In this document: piece after piece, positions 1-8,617 of the stretch
Numbering within the stretch: the first letter of the stretch is position 1
Layout of the letters: each line of letters opens with the position of its first letter
Assembly (NCBI GenBank): GCA_044426355.1
Contig: JAWXUO010000040.1
Location: 1 to 20,261, forward strand
Source of the DNA: CAYJLC01 sp044426355
GTDB lineage: Bacteria > Bacillota > Clostridia > Oscillospirales > Butyricicoccaceae
Direction of reading: 5' to 3'
DNA: 20,261 nucleotides
Made by a program: the position numbers and the translations under genes
The notes under the pieces: generated by a model
The model's input: the letters and a program-made list of their open reading frames with translations, nothing else
Databases searched by the model: none
Told to the model about the DNA's origin: nothing

Positions 1-46
1 TTAATGTTATTGCTAAAATCATAGATATAAATCTTTTGTTTTTCAT
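1..46 (-). CDS. N-terminus of an exported protein (partial, runs off left edge)
   Basis: Reading leftward from the ATG at 46-44 gives 15 codons, MKNKRFISMILAITL. This is a lysine/arginine-rich start followed by a hydrophobic run, as expected for the beginning of a signal peptide. An AGGAG Shine-Dalgarno lies about 9 bases upstream (around 57-61), so the start is well supported although the gene is cut by the window edge. The gene is divergent from the LytTR regulator at 261 and shares its intergenic region, where LytTR-type direct repeats occur. It is therefore a candidate target of that system. The mature product cannot be identified. It could be a lipoprotein, an enzyme or a signal peptide precursor. 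Confidence 0.7.
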   Translation of the reverse strand, partial: MKNKRFISMILAITL

Positions 47-109
47 ATTTTTTCTTCTCCTTTATATGATTTTATTTTCTTAAAAATTTCTTCAAAATTC
101 GTTTCTAGT

Positions 110-138
110 ATTATAACATATAACTTTCATTTTGTGTT
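110..138 (-). promoter_or_regulatory. Putative promoter of the leftward exported-protein gene
   Basis: On the minus strand a perfect -10 TATAAT sits at 115-110. The hexamer 17 bp upstream (138-133) is AACACA, a very poor -35. A good -10 with a poor -35, just downstream of a LytTR-type direct repeat, is the usual picture of an activator-dependent promoter. The leader to the ATG at 46 would be about 60 nt. Confidence 0.5.
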
Positions 139-147
139 GATTTTTTT

Positions 148-178
148 GTGAATGGTCGATATTTCGTGGCGAATGGTC
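148..178. promoter_or_regulatory. LytTR-type direct repeat pair (candidate operator)
   Basis: GTGAATGGTC (148-157) and GCGAATGGTC (169-178) form a one-mismatch direct repeat with an exact 21-bp period, two helical turns. Read on the minus strand they are ACCATTCGC and ACCATTCAC separated by 12 bp. LytTR-family regulators (AgrA, ComE, BlpR) are known to bind two roughly 9-bp direct repeats separated by 12-13 bp. The site lies 5' of a gene encoding a LytTR regulator and between two divergent promoters, so autoregulation and control of the leftward gene are both possible. The assignment to this regulator is inference. Confidence 0.6.
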
Positions 179-194
179 AAAAAATTTTTTTCTA

Positions 195-223
195 TTGCTT
201 TTTTATAGCATTTATGATACTAT
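195..223 (+). promoter_or_regulatory. Putative promoter of the LytTR/kinase operon
   Basis: TTGCTT (195-200), a 17-bp spacer and TACTAT (218-223) make a reasonable sigma-A promoter. It begins 16 bp downstream of the second direct repeat. The resulting leader would be about 30 nt, ending in the AGAGAGGG ribosome binding site before the ATG at 261. Confidence 0.5.
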
Positions 224-260
224 ATCAGTAACAATTTTCACCTTAAAGAGAGGGTTTTTT

Positions 261-980
261 ATGATAAAAATAGGAATTTGCGACGATAATTTAAAAGAAA
301 CTAGTCATCTGAAAAATTTACTATCAAAATATAGCGAAAACCACAATTTAGAATTTGATATAAACACTTTTAACAACGGATATTTATTTTTAGATTTTAT
401 AAAAAATCAGCAAACTTTTGACATTTGCTTTTTAGATATTTATATGCCTGCTTTGTCTGGTATCGACACTGCAAAAGAGCTAAGACTGCTTGATAAAAAT
501 ACGCAATTAATTTTTACAACTTCATCAAAAAGTTTCGCACTAGATGGCTACGCTGTTCAAGCAACGAATTATTTAATAAAACCTTTGAAAAAAGATGATT
601 TTTTTAAAGCTTTAGACCTTATTTTTGAAAAAACTAGCATAGACACTGTCGAAAATATTCGTATACCTACAATTACTGGGGTTCAGTTTGTATCATCAAA
701 TATGATTTCTTATATAGAAGCGTCAAACAACCGTTGCACCGTAAATCTTTGCAACAAAACATCGCTCACATCTTCTATAAATTTAACGAAAATACACGAA
801 TTATTTAACGAAAGTATCAGTTTTATCGTTGTTAGTCGCTCAATTTTGATAAATTTAGATAGCGTTGTCGGTCTTGAAAACGAAAAATTGGTACTAAAAG
901 ATGGCACAAAAATCACTATCCCAAGACGAAAAAAGAAAGAACTTACACAAGCATTTTTAGACTATAGTATGCTAAATTAA
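261..980 (+). CDS. LytTR-family response regulator (AgrA/LytR-like)
   Basis: This is a cytoplasmic transcription factor of 239 residues that should be phosphorylated by the kinase encoded next to it. Residues 1-120 form a receiver domain with the acidic pair D8-D9, the phospho-acceptor D59 in FLDIYMP and the conserved K107 in LIKPLKKDD. Residues about 131-239 match a LytTR DNA-binding domain (SYIEASNNRCTV, then FIVVSRSILINLDSV and the late KDGTKITIPRRKK block). The ATG at 261 follows AGAGAGGG by 6-7 bases. An in-frame TTG at 195 would add 22 residues that do not belong to a receiver fold, so it is rejected. The kinase gene starts 34 bases downstream, so the two are probably cotranscribed. LytTR-type direct repeats lie upstream at 148-178. 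Confidence 0.93.
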   Translation: MIKIGICDDNLKETSHLKNLLSKYSENHNLEFDINTFNNGYLFLDFIKNQQTFDICFLDIYMPALSGIDTAKELRLLDKNTQLIFTTSSKSFALDGYAVQATNYLIKPLKKDDFFKALDLIFEKTSIDTVENIRIPTITGVQFVSSNMISYIEASNNRCTVNLCNKTSLTSSINLTKIHELFNESISFIVVSRSILINLDSVVGLENEKLVLKDGTKITIPRRKKKELTQAFLDYSMLN

Positions 981-1014
981 AAAATCGAGTTTTTGCAATT
1001 TTTAAAGGAGAAAC

Positions 1015-2295
1015 ATGGAACAATCAGCACATTTTTTAGCTTTTTTCACCAAATTAATATACGGAACTCATCTAAGTCTAGCTTTTTCTGGTATAACACT
1101 AAAAGATAATACGAAAAAATTTGTAAATTTAATACTTTTAGTTACTTTTTTGCAAAATTCAAGCTATTTTTTGTTCGGCGAAGACGTAACTGTAAATATT
1201 TTTCCATTTTTAATACATATCCCTATCATTTTATACCTACATCGCATAGCAAAAGTTCCTTTAGTTCACGCAACATTCAGCTTGCTTTTAGCGTTTCAAA
1301 TGCTGTCTTTTAGAACATGGATTGGTGCTACATTTGGTGCATTTTTTGGCGAGCAAACAAGCATAGATTTTACGCTATCACTGATTTCTATACCACTTTC
1401 GTCTATTGTAGCCATTTATCTTGCTCCATACATAGCAAAACTTCGTGGCGAGCCTCGTTTTATGGTGTATGTTGGCTTTGCTCCACTTTGCTACTACATA
1501 ATTACGTATATTTTGTCTATTTATTCGCTTGTTTCTCTTGAAAACATGGACGAATTTTTAAATTTTATAAATGCATGGTTTGTTTTAATCGTTGTTGTAT
1601 ACACGCTTTTTTCGCTAAATTTCTTTAAAATCAAGCGTGATTCAGATGTCGAAAAAGCCGTTTTGGTTAGTATTCAAAACAACGCACAATCCCAATTAAA
1701 ACAGCTACATAATCAATACGAAATTGAAAATATTTATCGTCACGATATGCGACACCACGGAAACTATTTATTATCTGTTTTGCCAGAAAATACCGACGAA
1801 GAAATAACCGAATATATAAAATCCGTGCTTATTTATCCTGTTAAATCACGAGAGGTTTTAAGCTCTGACAAAAATTTAAACCTTTTGCTAAATTTTTATA
1901 AAAAACAAGCTCAGGACACAAAAATTTCTTTTGTTATGGATATTTCAGTAAAAAATTATTCTGGAATAGATATGATAGACCTTTGTATCTTGCTATCAAA
2001 CGGTTTAGAAAATGCATTTAATGCGAACACCGAAAACGGAAAAGTATCTCTTAGAATGTGGACAAAAGGCAAAACTTTATCTATAGACCTTAGGAATACT
2101 TTTTTAAAAGAACCTGAATTTTTAAACGATTTACCATACACAAAAGACGAAAATCACGGTTTTGGTACGAAAAGTATGCTTAGAATTTGCGAAAAGTATC
2201 GAGGTGTCACTTGTTTTTCGGTATTAGATGATGAATTTCGCTTTCAAACCGTTATGAGTAATGATATAAACTTTTTAAGACAACTCAAAAAATAA
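1015..2295 (+). CDS. AgrC-like sensor histidine kinase with GHKL ATPase domain
   Basis: This membrane sensor kinase of 426 residues pairs with the LytTR regulator just upstream. Residues about 1-205 are hydrophobic with roughly six membrane segments. They lack a large external domain, as in AgrC-type peptide sensors. A short linker (about 206-238) leads to YRHDMRHHGNYLL, where H243 is the likely phosphorylated histidine. The C-terminal ATPase domain shows the N-box LSNGLENAF (328-336) and a G-box HGFGTKSM (381-388), as in the GHKL family. The start ATG has an AGGAG site 5 bases upstream. No agrB/agrD-like genes are visible here, so the signal is unknown. Transcription ends at the hairpins at 2294-2362. 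Confidence 0.9.
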   Translation: MEQSAHFLAFFTKLIYGTHLSLAFSGITLKDNTKKFVNLILLVTFLQNSSYFLFGEDVTVNIFPFLIHIPIILYLHRIAKVPLVHATFSLLLAFQMLSFRTWIGATFGAFFGEQTSIDFTLSLISIPLSSIVAIYLAPYIAKLRGEPRFMVYVGFAPLCYYIITYILSIYSLVSLENMDEFLNFINAWFVLIVVVYTLFSLNFFKIKRDSDVEKAVLVSIQNNAQSQLKQLHNQYEIENIYRHDMRHHGNYLLSVLPENTDEEITEYIKSVLIYPVKSREVLSSDKNLNLLLNFYKKQAQDTKISFVMDISVKNYSGIDMIDLCILLSNGLENAFNANTENGKVSLRMWTKGKTLSIDLRNTFLKEPEFLNDLPYTKDENHGFGTKSMLRICEKYRGVTCFSVLDDEFRFQTVMSNDINFLRQLKK

Positions 2296-2327
2296 AACCT
2301 ACGTAATTTTCACTTTACGTAGGTTTT
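2294..2327. terminator. Perfect 13-bp hairpin at the end of the kinase gene
   Basis: AAAACCTACGTAA (2294-2306, overlapping the stop codon) pairs perfectly with TTACGTAGGTTTT (2315-2327) around an 8-nt loop. Read leftward, the stem is followed by a T-rich tract, so this hairpin is best suited to stop transcription arriving from gltD. Rightward it is followed by the second hairpin. Confidence 0.8.
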
Positions 2328-2329
2328 AA

Positions 2330-2362
2330 AACTGTCAAAAAGTAGTTTTTGACGGTTTTTTT
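2330..2362 (+). terminator. Rho-independent terminator of the LytTR/kinase operon
   Basis: AACTGTCAAAAA (2330-2341) pairs with TTTTTGACGGTT (2346-2357), 12 bp including one G-T pair. The loop is GTAG and a run of seven Ts follows (2356-2362). Together with the preceding hairpin it insulates two convergent operons. Confidence 0.88.
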
Positions 2363-2379
2363 ATTATTTTTTTGATAAA

Positions 2380-3843
2380 TTATATATTGCTATATCCCAT
2401 AAGGAAATTGTCTACTTCTTTTGCACATTCTCTGCCCTCTGCGATTGCCCATACGACAAGCGATTGTCCACGTCGCATATCACCTGCACAAAAAACTTTT
2501 TCGTTAGCTGTTTTATAAGATTTTTCAGCAGTTACAACAGTGTTTCTTTCCGTTATATCAATTCCTAAATCTTTAACAGAGTAGCTTTCAGCTCCTAAAA
2601 ATCCTGTTGCAATAAGAATTAAATCTGCCTCTAATTTTTTCTCAGTACCTTTTCTAAATGTTAGTTTTCCATCTATAAATTCTACTTCTACCGTTAAAAC
2701 TCCACAAACTTTGCCATCTTTTACATAGACTTCTTTAATTGTTGTGTTGTACACACGAGGGTCTGTTCCATATACATCAATAGCTTCTTGCTGACCATAA
2801 TCGGTAGTACATACACGAGGCCACTCAGGCCATGGGTTTGACTCAAGACGTGTATCTGGTGCTTTTGGCATCATTTCAATTTGTGTAACAGATTTTGCAC
2901 CATGGCGAACAGATGTCCCAACGCAGTCATTACCAGTATCACCACCACCAACAACAATTACATTTTTATCTTTTGCAGATACATAATCTCCATCAGCTAA
3001 ATTAGAATTAAGCAAGCTTTTTGTGGTTTGCGTTAAAAAATCTACTGCAAAGTAAATTCCACTTGCATCACGGTTTGGAACTTGTAAATCACGAGCAAAT
3101 TTTGCACCACAACATAAAATTACAGCGTCAAATTCATCTATAACGTCTTTTGATTTTAAATTATTTCCAAAATCCGAATTTGTCACAAAATCCACGCCCT
3201 CTTGCGTCATAAGTTCTACACGACGGTCTATAATTTGCTTTTCTAGTTTCATATTTGGTATACCATACATTAATAGTCCACCAATACGGTCATCACGTTC
3301 ATAAACAGTTACATTATGACCACGACGATTTAAAACGTCTGCAACAGCAAGCCCAGCAGGACCTGAACCTATTACAGCTACTTTTTTATCAGAGCGAACT
3401 TCTGGTATGCGTGGTTTAACATATCCTTGTTCAAATCCCTTTTCTATTACAAATAATTCGTTATCACGAATAGTAACAGGGTCGCTATCTAATCCATTTA
3501 TACAAGCTTTTTCGCAAAGTGCAGGACACACACGCCCTGTAAATTCTGGAAAACTTGCTGTTTTTGTTAGTCTATCTAATGCGTGTTTAAAATTTCCGTT
3601 GTAAATTTGGTCATTCCATTCAGGAATTAAATTGTGCAAAGGACACCCTGTAATCATTCCTTTTAGCTCTATTGCAGATTGGCAAAAAGGAACACCACAG
3701 CTCATGCATCTAGCACCTTGTTTTTGTCTTTCTTCAACGCTAATAAAATCGTGAAATTCATTGAAATTTTTAATACGTTCTTTCGGAGAAATACTTACAT
3801 TACCATGTCTTTCAAACTCCAAAAATCCAGTTGCTTTTCCCAT
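2380..3843 (-). CDS. gltD: Glutamate synthase (NADPH) small subunit
   Basis: This is the electron-supplying subunit of NADPH-glutamate synthase, 487 residues and the normal length. It passes electrons from NADPH through FAD and iron-sulfur clusters to the large subunit. Visible features are N-terminal cysteines C46, C49, C54 and C67, then C106, C110 and C114, as for two 4Fe-4S clusters. The FAD dinucleotide motif VIGSGPAG is at about 157-164 and the NADPH-binding motif VVGGGDTGND at about 297-306. A late FCAGDMRRGQSLVVWAIAEGR block is typical of the FAD-binding end. It starts 14 bases after the gltB stop, behind a strong TAAGGAGGG site, so the two genes form one operon. It converges on the histidine kinase gene. 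Confidence 0.97.
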   Translation of the reverse strand: MGKATGFLEFERHGNVSISPKERIKNFNEFHDFISVEERQKQGARCMSCGVPFCQSAIELKGMITGCPLHNLIPEWNDQIYNGNFKHALDRLTKTASFPEFTGRVCPALCEKACINGLDSDPVTIRDNELFVIEKGFEQGYVKPRIPEVRSDKKVAVIGSGPAGLAVADVLNRRGHNVTVYERDDRIGGLLMYGIPNMKLEKQIIDRRVELMTQEGVDFVTNSDFGNNLKSKDVIDEFDAVILCCGAKFARDLQVPNRDASGIYFAVDFLTQTTKSLLNSNLADGDYVSAKDKNVIVVGGGDTGNDCVGTSVRHGAKSVTQIEMMPKAPDTRLESNPWPEWPRVCTTDYGQQEAIDVYGTDPRVYNTTIKEVYVKDGKVCGVLTVEVEFIDGKLTFRKGTEKKLEADLILIATGFLGAESYSVKDLGIDITERNTVVTAEKSYKTANEKVFCAGDMRRGQSLVVWAIAEGRECAKEVDNFLMGYSNI

Positions 3844-3857
3844 AGTATTTTCCCTCC

Positions 3858-6800
3858 TTAACCTTTCAGTGAATCAGTAAATGCTTCCATAACAGCATCA
3901 TCATGCGTCATGCCTTTTTCTTCGTATTTACTAATAGCCGATAACATTCTTTGATAGTCATTAGGTATAATTTTCTTAAACAATGGTAAAAGAGTATCAA
4001 AATTATCTAAAACTTCTTTAGCACGAATAGAATTTGTTGCGTTATAGTGATTTGTTATAATATTTTTAAGCTCTATTATATCTGTTCTGTTTGATACTTC
4101 GCTCATTGTAACAAATTCTTTATTAAGTTTTAAATATAAACTATAATTTTCATCAAGAACATAAGCAAAACCACCACTCATTCCCGCTGCAAAGTTTTTA
4201 CCAGTTTGCCCAAGTATAACAGCACGCCCACCAGTCATATATTCAAGACCATGGTCGCCACAACCTTCAGAAACAGCTATTGCTCCAGAGTTACGAACAA
4301 GGAAACGTTCGCCTGCGATACCGTTTATATATATTTCGCCAGAAGTTGCACCATATAAAGCAACATTACCTACAATTACGTTTTCAGATGCTTTAAATTT
4401 ACTATTTTTTGGAGGATATACAATAATTTTACCACCAGATAAACCTTTACCGATGTAGTCATTAGAATCGCCCTCGAGAGTTAGTGTTAAACCTTTTGGA
4501 ATAAACGCACCAAACGATTGCCCTACACCACCAAAACAGTTTACTGTAAATGTATCAGCTTCTACATTATTTCCAAGATTTGCAGTTATCTGCGAACCTA
4601 AAATAGTTCCTAAAGTACGGTCAGTACTGCAAACATTAATATTTTCAGTGTGTTTTGTTCCATTTTTAATAGCATTTTTGAATTTTTTTAGTAAAACAGA
4701 CTCATCAAGAGTTGTGTTTAATTTAAAATCGTAAACGTGTTTTGGATTAAAGCTTTTTTCTTTCGCTTTTGCAAATTCTGGGTTGATTACGCAAGATAAA
4801 TCGACAAGCTCTGCACGTTTTGTTACACGTTTTTCTTTCATGTGGATTAAATCAGTTCTACCAACCATTTCATCTATAGTTTTAAAACCAAGTTTCGCCA
4901 TTATTTCACGAAGTTCTTCTGCCATGAAATTCATAAAATTCATAACGTATTCAGGTTTACCTCTAAAACGTTTTCTTAGACATTCATTTTGAGTTGCAAC
5001 ACCAACAGGACAAGTATCAAGATTACAAACACGCATCATAACACAGCCCATAGCAACTAAAGGAGCAGTGGCAAAGCCAAATTCTTCTGCACCTAAAAGA
5101 CACGCTATAGCAATATCTCGACCACTCATAAGCTTGCCATCTGCCTCCACTACAACTTGAGAACGCAATCCGTTTTTAATAAGCGTTTGGTGTGCTTCTG
5201 CAAGTCCTAATTCCCAAGGAAGTCCTGCACTATTAATAGAGCTTTGAGGAGCAGCACCTGTACCACCATCGTATCCAGAAATTAAAACAACTTGTGCACC
5301 TGCTTTTGCAACACCTGCTGCAATTGTTCCAACGCCTGCTTCTGATACAAGTTTTACAGATATACGAGCATCACGATTTGAATTTTTAAGGTCATATATA
5401 AGTTGAGCTAAATCTTCGATAGAATAAATATCATGGTGTGGAGGTGGCGAAATTAACGTAACACCTGGAGTTGAGTGACGTGTTTTACCAATCCAAGGGT
5501 ATACTTTTCCACCTGGAAGATGTCCACCTTCACCAGGTTTTGCACCTTGTGCCATTTTTATTTGAATTTCATTTGCAGAAAGAAGATATTCTGAGGTTAC
5601 ACCAAAACGTCCACTTGCAACTTGTTTTATAGCACTATTTTTAATAGTTCCTAAACGAGCAGGCTCTTCCCCACCCTCACCAGAGTTTGATTTACCACCA
5701 AGTTTGTTCATAGCTATCGCCATACATTCATGTGCTTCTCCAGAAATAGAACCATAAGACATAGCACCTGTTTTAAAACGTTTTACTATTTCTGACACTG
5801 GCTCTACTTCGTCTATAGAAATAGCTTTCGCTTTATCAAAATCAAATTGTAAAAGTCCACGCAAAGTGTGTGGCTTGTTTTCGTGGTCTACAAGAGCAGT
5901 ATATTCTTTAAAACGCTTGTAATCTCCACTTTTAGTAGCTTGTTGCAAAGCAATAATAGTATCAGGATTGTATAAATGGTCTTCTTTATCTTCACCAGAA
6001 CGTAAGTTTGCAAAACCTATGCTATCAAGTGTTGTATCAACACCCAGACTTAGAGGGTCGAAAGCGTGCGAATGTCTATATTCAATGCCTTCTGCGATTT
6101 CGTCTAGCCCTATCCCTGCAACACGACTAGTTGTATTTGTAAAATATTTGTCAATTACATCTTTATTTATACCAACAGCCTCGAAAATTTGTGCAGATTG
6201 ATATGATTGTAACGTTGATATACCCATTTTAGCAGCAATTTTTGTAATACCATGCAAAATTGCATCATTATAGTCAACTATCGCTGTGTTATAGTCTTTA
6301 TCGAGTATTTTTTTGTCGATAAGTTCTTGGATACATTCGTGAGCTAAATATGGGTGAACAGCTCTTACGCCAAAACCTAAAAGCGTTGCAAATTGATGCA
6401 CATCACGAGGCTCTGCACTTTCTAAAATTATAGAAACAGCTGTACGTTTTTTCGTGCGAACAAGGTGTTGCTCCATTGCCGAAACAGCGAGTAGAGATGG
6501 TATTGCAATATGGTTTTCGTCAACTCCACGGTCAGATAAAATAATGATATTTGCACCATCACGGTGTGCTTTATCACAGCTTACAAAAAGTTGCTCTATA
6601 GCATTTTTTAATGATGTATTTTTATAATATAACAGCGAAATTGTTTCAGTTTTAAATCCTTTTTTGTCAATATTTTTAATTTTTAATAATTCTACCCCAG
6701 ATAGTATAGGATTTTCTACAGAAATAACATTACAGTTTAGGTAGTCATCATCTAATAAATTACCATCAGAGCCAATGAATACGCAAGTATCTGTAACAAT

Positions 6801-8378
6801 TTCTTCTCGCAGTGAGTCTATCGGTGGGTTAGTTACTTGTGCAAAAAGTTGCTTAAAATAGCTAAATAAAGATTGATGTTTTTCTGATAATACAGCAAGT
6901 GGAATATCTGCACCCATAGCCGAAGTAGGCTCTACACCATTTTTCGCCATAGGAAGAACGCTGTCTGCTAAATCTCCATAAGTATAGCCGAAAGCTTTAT
7001 ATAATCTATCCCTTTCTGCTTGAGTATGTGAAGGGACTTTTTTATTAGGAATTTTAAGGTCGCTTAAATGGATTAAACTACGGTCTATCCACTCTCCATA
7101 AGGTTTTCGTGTTGAATAATCTTTTTTACATTCATCATCTGAAATGATTTTTTTGTTAACAGTGTCAACTAAAAGCATTCTACCAGGTTGCAAACGTGCT
7201 TTTGTGATAATTTTTTCTGCTGGAATATCTAAAACACCAACTTCTGAAGATAGAATTAGCGTATTATCTGTTGTAACATAATATCTCGAAGGACGAAGAC
7301 CGTTTCTATCTAAAACAGCCCCCATCATGTCGCCATCTGAAAATAAAATCGCAGCAGGTCCGTCCCATGGTTCCATCATAGTTGCATAGTAGTTATAAAA
7401 ATCTTTCTTTTGACGACTCATATAAGGGTCGTGTCGCCAAGGTTCTGGTATTGCAATCATAACAGCAAGGGGTAAATCAAGTCCGTTCATGTGTAAAAAT
7501 TCTAAAGTATTATCAAGCATAGCAGAGTCTGAGCCTTCTCCGTTTATAACAGGGAAAACTTTTTCTATATTGTCCGATAAAATTTTCGAATGCATAGTTT
7601 CTTCACGAGCAAGCATTCTATCTGCATTACCACGAATAGTATTGATTTCGCCATTGTGCAAAATATATCTATTAGGGTGTGCACGTTCCCAACTAGGGTT
7701 TGTATTTGTTGAAAATCGTGAGTGTACCATAGCGATAGCACTTTTATAGTCTTCATCTTGCAAATCAATATAGAATTTACGAAGTTGCTCTACTAAAAAC
7801 ATACCTTTATATACTATAGTTCTTGATGAAAGCGAAGCTATATATGTGTCCTCGCTACTGTGTTCAAATTCACGACGCACTATATATAGTAATCTGTCAA
7901 AATCTATACCATAAGCTGTGTTTTTTGGTTTTTTTATAAAACATTGCATGATACATGGCATACAATCTTTTGCTTTTTTTCCTAAAATATCAGGTGTTAC
8001 TGGAACTTCTCTCCAGCCTAAAAATTCTAGTCCCTCTTTTTTTGTAATTATTTCAAACATTTTCATAGATTGTTTTCTTTTTAACAAATCAGCTGGAAAG
8101 AAAAACATACCAATCCCATAATCACGAGAGTTTCCTATATCAAAATCTAGTTTGGCTGTAGCTTTTTTAAAGAAATCATGTGAAATTTGAAGTAGAATAC
8201 CAACTCCATCACCAACTTCTCCCGAAGCGTCTTTACCTGCTCTGTGTTCTAATTTTTCTACAATAGTCAAAGCGTCGCATACAACTTGATGACTTTGCAC
8301 GCCATCAATTTGAACAACTGCACCGATACCACAAGCATCGTGTTCAAAACGTTCGTCGTATAATGTTTTGTTTTGCAT
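3858..8378 (-). CDS. gltB: Glutamate synthase large subunit
   Basis: This catalytic subunit converts glutamine plus 2-oxoglutarate to two glutamates. At 1506 residues it has the usual length. The class II amidotransferase nucleophile is C16 in HDACGIGAV, implying a 15-residue propeptide that is removed to expose the cysteine. The central and FMN domains follow (SGEAHECMAIAMNKLGGKSNSGEGGE, then the AKPGEGGHLPGGKV region). The 3Fe-4S cysteines are C1112, C1118 and C1123 in CVMMRVCNLDTCPVG. The C-terminal glycine-rich beta-helix includes GGVGQSFGAFIPKG and GLSGGKIIVYPP. The start has an AAGGAGG site. Promoter TTGAAA-17-TATAAT lies at 8545-8517, giving a leader of about 130 nt. All key residues look intact. 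Confidence 0.98.
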   Translation of the reverse strand: MQNKTLYDERFEHDACGIGAVVQIDGVQSHQVVCDALTIVEKLEHRAGKDASGEVGDGVGILLQISHDFFKKATAKLDFDIGNSRDYGIGMFFFPADLLKRKQSMKMFEIITKKEGLEFLGWREVPVTPDILGKKAKDCMPCIMQCFIKKPKNTAYGIDFDRLLYIVRREFEHSSEDTYIASLSSRTIVYKGMFLVEQLRKFYIDLQDEDYKSAIAMVHSRFSTNTNPSWERAHPNRYILHNGEINTIRGNADRMLAREETMHSKILSDNIEKVFPVINGEGSDSAMLDNTLEFLHMNGLDLPLAVMIAIPEPWRHDPYMSRQKKDFYNYYATMMEPWDGPAAILFSDGDMMGAVLDRNGLRPSRYYVTTDNTLILSSEVGVLDIPAEKIITKARLQPGRMLLVDTVNKKIISDDECKKDYSTRKPYGEWIDRSLIHLSDLKIPNKKVPSHTQAERDRLYKAFGYTYGDLADSVLPMAKNGVEPTSAMGADIPLAVLSEKHQSLFSYFKQLFAQVTNPPIDSLREEIVTDTCVFIGSDGNLLDDDYLNCNVISVENPILSGVELLKIKNIDKKGFKTETISLLYYKNTSLKNAIEQLFVSCDKAHRDGANIIILSDRGVDENHIAIPSLLAVSAMEQHLVRTKKRTAVSIILESAEPRDVHQFATLLGFGVRAVHPYLAHECIQELIDKKILDKDYNTAIVDYNDAILHGITKIAAKMGISTLQSYQSAQIFEAVGINKDVIDKYFTNTTSRVAGIGLDEIAEGIEYRHSHAFDPLSLGVDTTLDSIGFANLRSGEDKEDHLYNPDTIIALQQATKSGDYKRFKEYTALVDHENKPHTLRGLLQFDFDKAKAISIDEVEPVSEIVKRFKTGAMSYGSISGEAHECMAIAMNKLGGKSNSGEGGEEPARLGTIKNSAIKQVASGRFGVTSEYLLSANEIQIKMAQGAKPGEGGHLPGGKVYPWIGKTRHSTPGVTLISPPPHHDIYSIEDLAQLIYDLKNSNRDARISVKLVSEAGVGTIAAGVAKAGAQVVLISGYDGGTGAAPQSSINSAGLPWELGLAEAHQTLIKNGLRSQVVVEADGKLMSGRDIAIACLLGAEEFGFATAPLVAMGCVMMRVCNLDTCPVGVATQNECLRKRFRGKPEYVMNFMNFMAEELREIMAKLGFKTIDEMVGRTDLIHMKEKRVTKRAELVDLSCVINPEFAKAKEKSFNPKHVYDFKLNTTLDESVLLKKFKNAIKNGTKHTENINVCSTDRTLGTILGSQITANLGNNVEADTFTVNCFGGVGQSFGAFIPKGLTLTLEGDSNDYIGKGLSGGKIIVYPPKNSKFKASENVIVGNVALYGATSGEIYINGIAGERFLVRNSGAIAVSEGCGDHGLEYMTGGRAVILGQTGKNFAAGMSGGFAYVLDENYSLYLKLNKEFVTMSEVSNRTDIIELKNIITNHYNATNSIRAKEVLDNFDTLLPLFKKIIPNDYQRMLSAISKYEEKGMTHDDAVMEAFTDSLKG

Positions 8379-8380
8379 AA

Positions 8381-8510
8381 AATACGTCCTCCTTAAAATA
8401 AATCACACAAAATTTAGTGTATATAAATACAAAAAACAATGTGGACATGTCTGTACATATACTACAAAATAATAGTATATATTTCTCACACGACCCCATT
8501 GTCGATTATT
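8381..8510 (-). promoter_or_regulatory. Structured 5' leader of gltBD (class not recognised)
   Basis: The leader runs from about 8510 to the ribosome binding site. ACAATG (8502-8497) can pair with CATTGT (8441-8436), closing a 67-nt domain. Inside it, ATATACTA and TAGTATAT form an 8-bp hairpin. The right side of the closing stem is followed directly by six Ts, so the fold could act as an attenuator. A GACATGTC palindrome also lies in the right half. I could not match it to a known riboswitch class: neither T-box, glnA-type nor purine motifs were seen. The structure is visible by eye and its function is inference. Confidence 0.4.
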
Positions 8511-8516
8511 GTTAAT

Positions 8517-8545
8517 ATTATATCACATTCAAAAAAATATTTCAA
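8517..8545 (-). promoter_or_regulatory. gltBD promoter
   Basis: On the minus strand TTGAAA (8545-8540), a 17-bp spacer and TATAAT (8522-8517) form a near-consensus sigma-A promoter. Transcription would begin near 8510, about 130 nt before the gltB ATG. Confidence 0.82.
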
Positions 8546-8583
8546 GTAAAAAACATGAATTTTCGCAAGAGTTATCGTGTTTT

Positions 8584-8617
8584 TTCTTCAAAAAAACTAC
8601 ATAAGTTTTTTGAAGAA
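8584..8617. repeat. AT-rich inverted repeat upstream of the gltB promoter
   Basis: TTCTTCAAAAAA (8584-8595) is the reverse complement of TTTTTTGAAGAA (8606-8617), a perfect 12-bp inverted repeat with a 10-nt centre. It lies 39-72 bp upstream of the gltB -35. There is no T-run on the 3' side of either strand, so it is not a terminator. It could be a regulator-binding site. The rest of 8620-8800 is AT-rich and I see no gene in it. Confidence 0.55.

Noticed and set aside
195..260. Upstream TTG start giving a 22-residue extension of the LytTR regulator
   Set aside because: The TTG coincides with the proposed -35, no ribosome binding site precedes it, and receiver domains normally begin at MIKIGICDD.
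8381..8510. Known riboswitch (T-box, glnA, purine, ykkC/ppGpp) in the gltB leader
   Set aside because: The conserved sequence blocks of these classes were not found. Only a general resemblance (GGTCGTGTGAGA) to a ykkC-type block was seen, which is too weak to call.
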